From assembly GCA_944389225.1 (NCBI GenBank), contig CALXLP010000013.1:1-35380 (forward strand): a DNA stretch of 35,380 nt. Direction: 5' to 3'. Positions 1-8,673 of the stretch are shown here, one piece after another. The stretch's first letter is position 1. The number at the start of each line of letters is the position of its first letter. The notes beneath the pieces are model-generated. The model had not been told where the DNA came from. It saw nothing but the letters and a program-made list of their open reading frames with translations, and did not search any database. Position numbers and translations under genes: made by a program. Origin of the DNA: an uncultured Clostridia bacterium. Lineage in GTDB: Bacteria; Bacillota; Clostridia; TANB77; CAG-508.

Positions 1-5
1 ATAGA

Positions 6-58
6 AACAGAAAAGCTTGTAAAGATATTCGTAACAAGCGAATGCTGTTTTTTCTTTT
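6..58 (+). terminator. Probable terminator of the gene upstream of the window
   Basis: A hairpin with arms at 6-10/45-49 and 15-20/34-39, separated by a small internal loop, is followed by a run of T at 47-54. It is best read as the end of a gene lying before the window. The internal loop makes the stem imperfect. Confidence 0.5.
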
Positions 59-144
59 ATACCTTAAGTATCTGACTAAAAGAAAAATCAGAACTTATCA
101 AATAATGAAAACAAAAGAAAATAAAAAAGAAAGAGGTATAAAAG

Positions 145-1767
145 ATGAAAAAAGAAACAGGAATTACCTTATTGGCATTGGTCATTACTATTATTGTACT
201 ACTAATTTTAGCAGGAATAACCATAAGTGCGATAACAGGAGACAATGGAATTATAGGAAATGCAGGACAAGCAAAAGAAGAAACAGAGATTGCCAATGAA
301 AGAGAAATTGTAGAAAAAGCAACTGTACAAGCAATGGGAAATAATAAATATGGCAATATAGTAGAAAATGAATTGCAAAGTGAGTTGGATAAAGAAACAG
401 GAGAAGGAAAAACAAAAACAACAGACATTGGCGATGAGATTGAAGTATTATTTAAAGAAAGTAAAAGATATTATTGGGTAGATAAAAATGGGAATGTAGA
501 AGGAGAATATCTTGTTATAGAAGACAAAAATCCAGGAGATATTACTGTAGGAATGAATGGAGAAGCATTAGATGGAAGTGAAGAACATCCATATGAGATA
601 TGGTGTATTGAGGATTTAGTAACTTTTTCAAATATGGTAAATGGAAGTGGAATTAAATTAGAAAATGGAAATTCAGTAGAAATAACAACTGCAAATAGTT
701 TTAGTGGGAAATATGTGGTATTAAAAACGAGCTTAAATTTTAAATCAAAATTATCTTATCAAGATAGTGAAAGAACAGATTTTGGAGATATTAATGGAAA
801 TGAAAATGATGGAAATACATTAATAAATGAAATGACAACAGGAACAGGTTTTACACCAATAGGAACAGGATTTTCAACAACACAAGGATTTTGTGGAAAT
901 TTTAATGGTGGAAATAATAAAATTTCAAATTTATATATAAAAAATAGTGAAGAAGATTATGTAGGGCTATTTGGAGCATGTTTCTATGGAATGTATGTAA
1001 GCGATTTAAAATTAGAAGGAGAAATAACAGGAGAAAATATTGTTGGAGGAATTGTTGGAAGTGTATCAGGTAATGGACAGAGTAGCAAAATAGAAAATTG
1101 TATTGTAAATTGTGATATAAAAGGAGAACGTAATATAGGAGGAATTCAAGGAGGTGGAGTAGGAACAATTATAAATTGTATAAACAAAGGAGAAATATCA
1201 AAAAATAGAAGCGATTTACGAACAAATTGCTATATGGGAGGAATTGCTGGAAATATGGCTTATTATAAAATTATAAACTGCTGTAATTTAGGAAATGTTC
1301 AGGAAAATAATGATACATACGATTCTTTTACATATATAGCGGGAATCGTTGGAAATTTAGTAACTTCTGATGGACAAATATTAAATAGTTATAATTTAGG
1401 AACTATAGAAGGAAATTGTAGAGTGGCTGCTGGAATAATAGGTTATGTATCAAGTAATACAGTAACATTAAATAATGTGTATAATCTGGGAGAGATAAAA
1501 ACAGCAAAAAATTGTGCAGAAATTATAGGAAGTGTGAGTCAACATGCAAGTGTGAAAATAGATAATGTGTTTTTTAGTCTTCAAGATAAAGAAATTGGAG
1601 AACAAAATGGAACTTTAACAGGTGAAATGCAATACTATAATAGTGATTTTATAAAAAGTAATGAATTTGTTAACATATTAAATTCATATAAAAATGAAGA
1701 AGGAGAATATCCAACAGATTGGAAAAAGTGGAAATTAGGAAAAAATGGCTATCCAACATTTGAATAA
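145..1767 (+). CDS. Prepilin-type N-terminal protein with GLUG-like repeats
   Basis: The 540-residue protein opens with a short basic leader ending in Gly6, then ITLLALVITIIVLLILAG, the hydrophobic helix of type IV pilins and pseudopilins. A prepilin peptidase would be expected to cut after Gly6. Position +5 of the mature helix, normally Glu, is Ala11. From about residue 240 to 480 there are repeated units of the kind GxIxGGIVGxxxxxxxIxNCxNxGxI, resembling GLUG repeats, which build beta-rich surface or adhesin domains. The tail has a WKKWKLGKNGYPTFE ending common in such proteins. A ribosome binding site (AGAGGT) lies 8 bases before the ATG. The protein is likely displayed at the cell surface. 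No pilus assembly genes are nearby, so it is either used by a distant assembly system or is simply membrane anchored. Its specific role is unknown. Confidence 0.8.
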   Translation: MKKETGITLLALVITIIVLLILAGITISAITGDNGIIGNAGQAKEETEIANEREIVEKATVQAMGNNKYGNIVENELQSELDKETGEGKTKTTDIGDEIEVLFKESKRYYWVDKNGNVEGEYLVIEDKNPGDITVGMNGEALDGSEEHPYEIWCIEDLVTFSNMVNGSGIKLENGNSVEITTANSFSGKYVVLKTSLNFKSKLSYQDSERTDFGDINGNENDGNTLINEMTTGTGFTPIGTGFSTTQGFCGNFNGGNNKISNLYIKNSEEDYVGLFGACFYGMYVSDLKLEGEITGENIVGGIVGSVSGNGQSSKIENCIVNCDIKGERNIGGIQGGGVGTIINCINKGEISKNRSDLRTNCYMGGIAGNMAYYKIINCCNLGNVQENNDTYDSFTYIAGIVGNLVTSDGQILNSYNLGTIEGNCRVAAGIIGYVSSNTVTLNNVYNLGEIKTAKNCAEIIGSVSQHASVKIDNVFFSLQDKEIGEQNGTLTGEMQYYNSDFIKSNEFVNILNSYKNEEGEYPTDWKKWKLGKNGYPTFE

Positions 1768-1778
1768 AAATTGAAAAA

Positions 1779-1826
1779 TATAGACATGTAAGAAAAAACA
1801 AAAATGTACTTTTTTACATGTCTATA
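1779..1826 (+). terminator. Hairpin after the prepilin-like gene
   Basis: Perfect 12-bp arms at 1779-1790 and 1815-1826 continue inward through A-rich and T-rich strands. It lies 11 bases after the stop at 1767. There is no T-tract after the stem, so its terminator role is plausible rather than clear. Confidence 0.45.
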
Positions 1827-1862
1827 AAAATGTTTAAAGTTCAAAATTTTTATAAAAAAGGT

Positions 1863-1891
1863 TTGACATTTTTATCTATTTAATAGATAAT
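1863..1891 (+). promoter_or_regulatory. Promoter of glgP with overlapping palindrome
   Basis: A TTGACA box at 1863-1868 is 17 bases from GATAAT at 1886-1891. A perfect inverted repeat, TATCTAT-TTA-ATAGATA, covers 1873-1889, that is, the spacer and the start of the -10 box, where a repressor could block polymerase. The promoter is 62 bases before the gene. Confidence 0.6.
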
Positions 1892-1952
1892 GTATATGTA
1901 AAATAAAAAGCAAACGAAAAAACTAAAAGAAATTACTAAGGAGGAAATATAG

Positions 1953-4523
1953 ATGTATGTATTTAATAGGATAACGGTAAATCCACAATTACCAAAAAGA
2001 ATAGAAAAGTTAGGAGAAATATCAAATAACTTATGGTGGTCTTGGAACACAGAATTTTTAAGATTATTCCAAAAAATGGATATGGATTTATGGGAACAAT
2101 GTTCAAAAAATCCAGTAAAGTTCTTAAAACAAGTATCACAAGAAAGACTTGAGAAAGCATCTAAAGATATAACGTTTTTAAAAGAATATGATAAAGTAAC
2201 AGAAAACTTTGAAAATTACATGAATAGTAAAAATACATGGTTTTCTAATAAATATCCTGGAAATAAAAAGGATTTAATTGCATATTTTTCAGCAGAGTAT
2301 GGATTGGATCAAACCATACCAATCTATTCAGGTGGACTTGGAATTTTGTCAGGAGACCATTTGAAATCTGCCAGTGATTTAGGTGTACCACTTGTAGCAG
2401 TAGGGTTATTATACAAGAATGGATATTTTAATCAAAAAATTAATGGTTATGGACAACAAGAAACAGAATATAACAATATTGATTTATATGATTTACCAAT
2501 TAATCCTGTAAAAGATGATAAAGGTGATGATTTAACAATCTACGTTAAATTCCCAAAAAGAAGATTATACTTAAAAGTATGGCAAATTAATGTAGGAAGA
2601 GTAAAACTATATTTATTAGATTCAGATATTCCTAAAAATAATGAAGAAGATAGAGATGTTACATTGAGATTATATGGTGGAGACCAAGAAATGAGAATTA
2701 GACAAGAAATTGTCTTAGGTATGGCAGGTGTAAGTCTTCTTACAAAATATTTAGGATTAAAACCAACAGTTTATCATATGAATGAAGGACATTCAGCATT
2801 TTTAAACTTAGAAATTATCAAAAATATTATCAAAGACAAACAAGTTTCATTTGAAGTAGCAAAAGATATTGCAAGTTCAAAAACTGTATTTACAACACAT
2901 ACACCAGTACCAGCAGGAAATGATATATTCCCAATCGAATTGGTTGAAAAATACTTTAAAGATTTCTGGCCAAGATTAGGAATTTCAAGAGAAGAATTCT
3001 TAAAATTGGGAATGAAACCAGGACCAGATTTAGATAAAGGATTTAATATGGGAATATTGGCACTAAAAATTGCTGGAAAGAAAAATGGAGTTAGTAAACT
3101 TCATGGAGCAGTTTCTAGAGAATTATTTAGTGAAGTATGGCCTAATATTGCAGCTAATGAATCACCAATTGGATATGTAACAAATGGAATTCATACTTGC
3201 TCATGGTTGGCACCAAAATTGAAAGAATTATATAACAAATATTTAATTCCTTATTGGCAAGATAATATGCATCATGATTATGTATGGGAGAAAATCAAAA
3301 ATATTCCAGATGACAAATTATGGAGTGCTCATGTAGAAAGAAAAAGAAAATTAATTAATCTTGTAAAAGAAAATACAACAGAAAGATTAAGAAGATCTGG
3401 ATATAGTTATGAAGAAATTAATGAAATTGTATCAAAATTAAATCCAGATGCTTTAACAATTGGATTTGCTAGAAGATTTGCAACATATAAAAGAGCAACA
3501 TTAATCTTTAAAGATATTGAGAGAATGACACAAATTATGAATAATGCAGGAAGACCAGTACAAATTATCTTTGCAGGAAAAGCACATCCAGCAGATAAAG
3601 AAGGACAAGATTTAATCAAATATATTCATGAAGTGTCTATGATGCCACAATTTAAAGGAAAAATATTCTTACTAGAAAATTATAATATTGCTATGTCAAG
3701 ATATTTAGTAAGTGGTGTAGATGTCTGGTTAAATAATCCAAGAAGACCTATGGAAGCTTCAGGAACAAGCGGACAAAAAGCATCTGTTAATGGTGTTATC
3801 AACTTTAGTGTATTAGATGGATGGTGGGCTGAAGGATATACACAAAATAATGGATGGACAATAGGAACAAATGCTGAATATGATTCTTATGAAGCACAAG
3901 ATATGGCAGATAGTCAAAGTATGTATCATACATTAGAAGAAAAAATTATTCCAACATATTATGATAGGGATAAAAATGGTATATCAAAGAAATGGCTAGA
4001 AATTATGAAAAATTCTATTATGACAACAGGAGGAAAATATAGTACAGCTAGAATGTTAGTAGATTATACAGATCAATTCTATATTCCATTATGCAATCTT
4101 ACAAAGAAATATTATGAAAATATTGATAATGTAGCAGCATATAATGCATGGAAGAAAGATTTATACGAGAATTGGAAAGATGTAAAAATAACACAAGAAA
4201 ATAGTAATCTTGATAATATCACCATTGATGCTGGAAATAATATTGAAGTAGGTTGTGAAGTACAACTTCCCAATATTGATGTGGAAAATGTAACAGTAGA
4301 AGCATATTATGGAAAAATATTAGATAATGGTGTTGTAGAAAATGTTAGTATTATTCCAATGCAATTACAAGAAGCTGATGAAGAACACAGAAAATATTAT
4401 TTTACAACAAAAATTGAATTGACAACAGGTGGAAATTATGGCTATACATTTAGGGTAATGCCAAAACATGAAATGTTATTAGAACCAGCAAACTTAAATT
4501 TAGTAAAATGGATAACAAAATAG
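1953..4523 (+). CDS. glgP: Alpha-glucan (glycogen/maltodextrin) phosphorylase
   Basis: This 856-residue enzyme belongs to the short, DUF3417-bearing branch of alpha-glucan phosphorylases, GT35, which release glucose 1-phosphate from alpha-1,4-glucans using pyridoxal phosphate. The N-terminal 110 residues (LPKRIEKLGEISNNLWWSWN) are the DUF3417 region. The catalytic part shows FSAEYGLDQTIPIYSGGLGILSGDH, the YHMNEGHSAF segment, TTHTPVPAGND, and near residue 605 the GTSGQKASVNG motif that holds the cofactor-binding lysine region. Length is normal for this branch. The start has AAGGAGG 8 bases upstream. No other glycogen genes flank it, and it has its own promoter. Its TAG stop is the first triplet of a long inverted repeat shared with the convergent gene. 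Confidence 0.95.
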   Translation: MYVFNRITVNPQLPKRIEKLGEISNNLWWSWNTEFLRLFQKMDMDLWEQCSKNPVKFLKQVSQERLEKASKDITFLKEYDKVTENFENYMNSKNTWFSNKYPGNKKDLIAYFSAEYGLDQTIPIYSGGLGILSGDHLKSASDLGVPLVAVGLLYKNGYFNQKINGYGQQETEYNNIDLYDLPINPVKDDKGDDLTIYVKFPKRRLYLKVWQINVGRVKLYLLDSDIPKNNEEDRDVTLRLYGGDQEMRIRQEIVLGMAGVSLLTKYLGLKPTVYHMNEGHSAFLNLEIIKNIIKDKQVSFEVAKDIASSKTVFTTHTPVPAGNDIFPIELVEKYFKDFWPRLGISREEFLKLGMKPGPDLDKGFNMGILALKIAGKKNGVSKLHGAVSRELFSEVWPNIAANESPIGYVTNGIHTCSWLAPKLKELYNKYLIPYWQDNMHHDYVWEKIKNIPDDKLWSAHVERKRKLINLVKENTTERLRRSGYSYEEINEIVSKLNPDALTIGFARRFATYKRATLIFKDIERMTQIMNNAGRPVQIIFAGKAHPADKEGQDLIKYIHEVSMMPQFKGKIFLLENYNIAMSRYLVSGVDVWLNNPRRPMEASGTSGQKASVNGVINFSVLDGWWAEGYTQNNGWTIGTNAEYDSYEAQDMADSQSMYHTLEEKIIPTYYDRDKNGISKKWLEIMKNSIMTTGGKYSTARMLVDYTDQFYIPLCNLTKKYYENIDNVAAYNAWKKDLYENWKDVKITQENSNLDNITIDAGNNIEVGCEVQLPNIDVENVTVEAYYGKILDNGVVENVSIIPMQLQEADEEHRKYYFTTKIELTTGGNYGYTFRVMPKHEMLLEPANLNLVKWITK

Positions 4524-4622
4524 GGACGTGTCAAAATGGACAAAAATTGGTCAAAAGGGACAGGTATGCAAATTTATACCTGTCCCTTTTGACCAATTTT
4601 TGTCCATTTTGACACGTCCCTA
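4521..4622. repeat. Perfect 47-bp inverted repeat between convergent genes
   Basis: Arms 4521-4567 and 4576-4622 are exact reverse complements around the 8-base loop GCAAATTT. The outer ends read TAGGGACGTGTC on each strand, and both TAGs serve as stop codons, for glgP on plus and tmcAL on minus. Internal words GGACAAAAATTGG and GGTCAAAAGGGACAGG resemble the GGGGACGT-type elements at 14653 and 21199. It probably acts as a bidirectional transcription end or RNA-stabilising hairpin and may be a mobile REP/MITE-type insertion. Confidence 0.9.
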
Positions 4623-5858
4623 ACAGTCCGAAATTATCAATTTATGAGTATAATCTAAATTATTCCAAGAATCATATTCATATCCGATAGTGTAGACATT
4701 TGTAGCCCAAATATCTTTTTCTAGCATATATCTAGAATTCTTGTTATTACTAGAATCCATATATTTTTTTACAGAAGTAATGATTTCTAATTTAGGATTG
4801 GCTCTAGCAACCTCTGAAATTAAATATTTACCTTTATTATTAAAGCCTAAAACTCTAATATATGGTATTGCTTTTTTAGATAAAGCAATATCTTTTTTGG
4901 TAATTCCTAATAAAGCATATAGCAAAATTCTTTGAAGTCTAGTATTGGTATATCTTTTAGATTTTATAATATTTAAGAATTCTACTACACTATTACAAGA
5001 ATTTGCAGCATTTTTTATGGCGTTTTCTAACCCTTCACTAACATCTGGAAGTTCTGCAATTTCTTGAATAGACATTTTTCGTAAATTATAAATAATTTGT
5101 CTTTCAAAAACAGATAAGTCAGGAACAACATGTCCTACTTTTATATTTTCTAAAAGAGTGGAAAATGTATTTTCAGGAACAACCTTTCTTAAAATATCCC
5201 AACCATTATTTTTAACAATATTTCGTATGGCTGTGGCACTAGCAACATTTCCGTTATATGCTGTGTCATGATATCCTGTATTATATCGTTCAATGGTAAC
5301 AGGAATCATAGGACTTTTTAATTTTTTTAGAGCTTTTAAGTATTCGATTCCTAAAATATTATTAGGCGAAGAAAGTACATTTGAAAATCTTCGAATATCA
5401 TTTAAATACATAAGTAGTGCATTTTCTCTTGCTTTAGGAAAAGATAAACCTTTACTTAGTTCGTGAGATAATATATTTTTATAGGCTTTTGGTTCTTTAT
5501 ATAAAATATCAGCAACCATATTTAATGTAGAAATATCACCTGATTCAGAACCAAAAGAAAGATAGTCAACAACTTTCAAAGAATCTAAAATTTTAATAGC
5601 ACCTTCAGCAAAATTTTCAGCACTAGAAATCGAATACAATAAAGGAAGTTCGAGAACTAAATCAATACCATTTTTGATAGCCATTTCTGCTTTTGCCCAT
5701 TTATCAACTAAAGAAGAAGAGCCTCTTTGTGTAAAGTTACCACTAATAACAGCAATAGAGTAGGAAGAGTGTGTCAGTTGTAATGATTTTTGCAAATGAT
5801 ATAAATGACCATTATGAAATGGATTATATTCTGCTATAATTCCGATAACTTTACTCAT
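4620..5858 (-). CDS. tmcAL: tRNA(Met) cytidine acetate ligase TmcAL
   Basis: The protein of 412 residues (YlbM family) starts MSKVIGIIAEYNPFHNGHLYHL, the nucleotidyltransferase fold with the HNGH (HxGH) nucleotide-binding motif at about residues 15-18. TmcAL uses ATP and acetate to make N4-acetylcytidine at the wobble position of elongator tRNA-Met. Further family signatures are ISGNFTQRGSSSLVDKWAKAEMAI, LELPLLYSISSAENFAEGA and SATAIRNIV. Length is typical. It is divergently placed from rnhA and convergent with glgP; the stop codon is embedded in the 4521-4622 inverted repeat. AAAGGAAG precedes the ATG. Confidence 0.93.
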   Translation of the reverse strand: MSKVIGIIAEYNPFHNGHLYHLQKSLQLTHSSYSIAVISGNFTQRGSSSLVDKWAKAEMAIKNGIDLVLELPLLYSISSAENFAEGAIKILDSLKVVDYLSFGSESGDISTLNMVADILYKEPKAYKNILSHELSKGLSFPKARENALLMYLNDIRRFSNVLSSPNNILGIEYLKALKKLKSPMIPVTIERYNTGYHDTAYNGNVASATAIRNIVKNNGWDILRKVVPENTFSTLLENIKVGHVVPDLSVFERQIIYNLRKMSIQEIAELPDVSEGLENAIKNAANSCNSVVEFLNIIKSKRYTNTRLQRILLYALLGITKKDIALSKKAIPYIRVLGFNNKGKYLISEVARANPKLEIITSVKKYMDSSNNKNSRYMLEKDIWATNVYTIGYEYDSWNNLDYTHKLIISDC

Positions 5859-5884
5859 TTTCCAAACTTCCTTTCTTAAAAATA

Positions 5885-5913
5885 TTGTATAATTTGTAAT
5901 TTACTGATATAAT
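5885..5913 (+). promoter_or_regulatory. Promoter of the rnhA-TPR-dpsA-uppP run
   Basis: TTGTAT at 5885-5890 and TATAAT at 5908-5913 are separated by 17 bases, with the rnhA start 45 bases downstream. It lies in the divergent gap between tmcAL and rnhA. Confidence 0.65.
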
Positions 5914-5957
5914 GTTATCATAAAAAAATGTAAAAAACAATGAAGAAAGGTTTTTTT

Positions 5958-6395
5958 ATGGAAAAGGTTATCATATATACAGATGGAGCATGTTCAGGAA
6001 ATCCAGGACCTGGTGGATGGGGTTCTATTTTAATGTATAAGGAAAATACAAAAGAAATATCAGGAGGACAAAAAAATACAACGAACAATGTAATGGAATT
6101 AACAGCAGTAATTGAGGCTCTTAAATTATTGAAATTTCCTTGTGAGGTAGAAATATATAGTGATAGTGCATATGTTGTAAATGCATTTAATCAAGGATGG
6201 ATATACAATTGGATAAAAAATAACTGGAAAACATCAGGAAAAGAACCAGTAAAAAATAAAGAAATTTGGCAAGAATTATATGCCTTGACGAAAACACATA
6301 AGGTAAAATTTATTAAGGTAAAAGGTCATAGTGATAATGAATTTAATAACAGATGTGATGAAATGGCAAGAAATGCAATTAAGAATTTAGAATAA
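5958..6395 (+). CDS. rnhA: Ribonuclease HI
   Basis: The enzyme cleaves the RNA strand of RNA-DNA hybrids. The 145-residue protein shows the RNase HI core: [17 protein letters not shown] with the first catalytic Asp, [12 protein letters not shown] with the Glu, [11 protein letters not shown] with the second Asp, the [14 protein letters not shown] segment with the last metal-binding Asp, and KVKGHSDN near the C-terminus. The start at 5958 is preferred to an in-frame ATG 18 bases upstream because AAGAAAGG sits 7 bases before 5958 and the shorter form begins directly with the first beta strand. It is 20 bases from the downstream TPR gene, so the two are probably co-transcribed. Confidence 0.95.
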   Translation: MEKVIIYTDGACSGNPGPGGWGSILMYKENTKEISGGQKNTTNNVMELTAVIEALKLLKFPCEVEIYSDSAYVVNAFNQGWIYNWIKNNWKTSGKEPVKNKEIWQELYALTKTHKVKFIKVKGHSDNEFNNRCDEMARNAIKNLE

Positions 6396-6415
6396 AGAAA
6401 AGAAGGAGATGTAAA

Positions 6416-7654
6416 ATGATAATAGAACAATTTATATTTACAGTTGTTTCACTTGCAATTTTTGTATACATGTTTTTTAAAATGATAAAAAACAATGATA
6501 CAAGTTATATTGTCATTTTAATATTAGAAGCGATTGGAATTGGACTAAACTTTTTAGGGTTTGCACTTTTCATAGAATTAAATATGCTTTTAAATATATT
6601 AAAATATGTGCTTTCAATTGTCATACCAGGAATTGTCATTATAATAGAAAATAGAGGTATGACATTAATCGAAATCATGAGTATAGCAAGAGCAGAGATG
6701 TATTTGGCAGCTGGAAATGATAAAAAAGCAAAAGAAGCTTTATTAAATTTAGTTTCAAAAATACCAGATAGTTATAAAGGTCACAAGATGCTTGCAGAAC
6801 TATATGAAAAAGAAGGTGGAATGCGAAAATCAATTGATGAATATGTACAAGCAATTGACATTAATAAAAAAGATTATGAATCTTATTATAAAGTAGCAGA
6901 ATTATTAAATAATTTAGATAAAAAAGATGAAGCAACAGAAATGTTATTCAACTTATTGAATAAAAAACCAGATATGTATAAGGCAACCGAATTATTAGGA
7001 GATATTTTAATTTCTAAAGAGATGTATAAAGAAGCAGTAAATGTTTATCAGGAAGCTTTAAAATATAATCCTGTAAGTTATGAAATAAACTACAATTTAG
7101 GTATTGCATATACAATGTTAAATGATTTCCAAAATGCTAAAATCTGCTATGAAAAGGCAGCTGAAATTAATTCTTTGCTATATAATGCCAAATATTCTTT
7201 AGCAGAAATTGCATTAATTTATAAGGATTTAGAAGAAGCAGAAAAGAGATTTTTGGAAGCTATTGAGGAAGATGAATTATCAGCAGATGCTTATTATGAA
7301 TTGGCTAAAATATATTTAATGAAAGGTGACAAAGAAACTGCTATCAACTATGTAAATACTGCAATTGATATTGCTTCTAAAAAAATAGTAGAAAAAGTAA
7401 GAAAAGAACCATTATTTATACCAGTTATGGCAAGAATTTCTATTCCATTTAACTTAGAAGAGCAAGAAGTAAATGAAACAAAATTAACAGAAAAAGAAAT
7501 AAAGGCAAAAGAACATTTAGAAGAAATGGTGGATATCACAAGACACTTAAGCTATAATGATATTAATTTGTTAAAGAAAAATGCAAAAGAAAAAAATGGT
7601 AGAAATATAAAGTTAGAAAATATAGAAAGACAGTCAGATGAAAGACAAAAATAA
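6416..7654 (+). CDS. Membrane-anchored TPR-repeat protein
   Basis: In this 412-residue protein, residues 1-85 contain three hydrophobic spans (around 5-23, 30-53 and 58-78), followed by tandem tetratricopeptide repeats from about 85 to 315, with recurring A-x-x-x-Y-x-x-A-[IL]-x-[IL]-[ND] spacing (for example YQEALKYNPVSYEINYNLGIAY). A charged helical tail follows. TPR arrays are protein-binding scaffolds, so it probably docks partner proteins on the cytoplasmic face of the membrane. AAGGAG precedes the start. The operon position between rnhA and dpsA does not reveal its partner; a specific function cannot be assigned. Confidence 0.8.
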   Translation: MIIEQFIFTVVSLAIFVYMFFKMIKNNDTSYIVILILEAIGIGLNFLGFALFIELNMLLNILKYVLSIVIPGIVIIIENRGMTLIEIMSIARAEMYLAAGNDKKAKEALLNLVSKIPDSYKGHKMLAELYEKEGGMRKSIDEYVQAIDINKKDYESYYKVAELLNNLDKKDEATEMLFNLLNKKPDMYKATELLGDILISKEMYKEAVNVYQEALKYNPVSYEINYNLGIAYTMLNDFQNAKICYEKAAEINSLLYNAKYSLAEIALIYKDLEEAEKRFLEAIEEDELSADAYYELAKIYLMKGDKETAINYVNTAIDIASKKIVEKVRKEPLFIPVMARISIPFNLEEQEVNETKLTEKEIKAKEHLEEMVDITRHLSYNDINLLKKNAKEKNGRNIKLENIERQSDERQK

Positions 7655-7710
7655 ATAGAATACTCATAAAATTCTATACCAAAACTATAATGTATAAGAA
7701 GGAGGATTTT

Positions 7711-8613
7711 ATGAGTATGAATTTTTGTCTTATAGGAGGAGATTTAAGAACTTTTTACTTAGCAAAGATATTATCTAGAGAAAAGCATGAAGTAAAACTA
7801 TATGGTTTTGATAAGTTAGAAAAGTTTAAAGAATGTGAAAAATATGAGGAAATGATTAGAACTTCTAGTAATATTGTTTTACCAATTCCATTTTCTAAAG
7901 ATAATCAGTATGTAAATATGCCATTTTCCAATAAAGATATTGCAATTAGAGAGTTATTTTATTATTTAGAAAATAAGACTATATTTGTTGGAAATATGCA
8001 TCAAGAATTAAAAGAAGAATTACATAGAAAACATAATCAAGTAATTGATTTCATGCAAAAAGAGGAATTTGCCATATTAAATGCAATCCCGACGGCAGAA
8101 GCTACCATTGAGATCATTTTAAAAAATACGAAAAAAATATTACAAAATGGTAATTGTTTGATTTTGGGATTTGGAAGAATTGGAAAGGTTTTAGGATATA
8201 AGCTAAAAGGCTTATCTGCTAAAGTAACTTGTATGATAACAAGTGAAGTAGAAAAGGCATGGGCAATAGCATATGGATATGAAACTATATCTATAGAAAA
8301 TTTACAAAAAAATTGTACAAAATTGAAACAGTATGATATAATCATAAACACAATTCCTAAAATAATATTGAAAGAGGAATTAAAGGAAATTAAGAAAGAA
8401 ACATTAGTAATAGATTTGGCTTCAAAGCCTTATGGAATCGATAGAAAAATAGCAGAACAAGAAAAATTAAACTTTATAGAAGCATTAGGATTACCACGGA
8501 AAATCGGCACCAATGACATCAGCAAAATATATGAAAGATATTATAAAACAATATATATGAATAAAACAAAAATGAATAGTAAATCACAAGGGGAGGGACA
8601 TATCTTGGCATGA
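7711..8613 (+). CDS. dpsA: Dipicolinate synthase subunit A, with apparent 3' frameshift
   Basis: DpsA (SpoVFA) is the dehydrogenase-like subunit that, with DpsB, oxidises dihydrodipicolinate to dipicolinic acid in the mother cell during sporulation. The protein begins MSMNFCLIGGDLRTFYLAKIL (N-terminal DpsA domain) and has a Rossmann motif LILGFGRIGKVLGYKL at about residues 151-166, followed by DIIINTIP and LVIDLASKPYGID. The start at 7711 has AAGGAGG just upstream; an in-frame ATG at 7690 overlaps that site. Near residue 262 the frame departs from the family: removing one base around 8494-8498 gives LPGKSAPMTSAKYMKDIIKQ and a stop at 8558-8560, matching the usual LPGK-AP-TA-type ending. As written, the frame runs on to 8613 with an unrelated tail. 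No dpsB follows. Whether the product still works is unknown. Confidence 0.88.
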   Translation: MSMNFCLIGGDLRTFYLAKILSREKHEVKLYGFDKLEKFKECEKYEEMIRTSSNIVLPIPFSKDNQYVNMPFSNKDIAIRELFYYLENKTIFVGNMHQELKEELHRKHNQVIDFMQKEEFAILNAIPTAEATIEIILKNTKKILQNGNCLILGFGRIGKVLGYKLKGLSAKVTCMITSEVEKAWAIAYGYETISIENLQKNCTKLKQYDIIINTIPKIILKEELKEIKKETLVIDLASKPYGIDRKIAEQEKLNFIEALGLPRKIGTNDISKIYERYYKTIYMNKTKMNSKSQGEGHILA

Positions 8614-8643
8614 TTAGAAATGACCCAAAGGTAAGATGTGTCC
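8596..8643 (+). repeat. Hairpin between dpsA and uppP
   Basis: Arms 8596-8606 and 8633-8643 pair over 11 bp with one G-T wobble; short complementary words continue inside. It overlaps the end of the frameshifted dpsA frame. The GGGACA word at its edge recalls the other hairpin elements, but the match is too short to call it one of them. Confidence 0.45.
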
Positions 8644-8673
8644 ACTGACATTAGAAAAAAGGAGAGAAAAGAT

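Noticed and set aside
8638..8673. Earlier GTG start for uppP
   Set aside because: It would include the ribosome binding site and adds a charged stretch not found at the start of this family.
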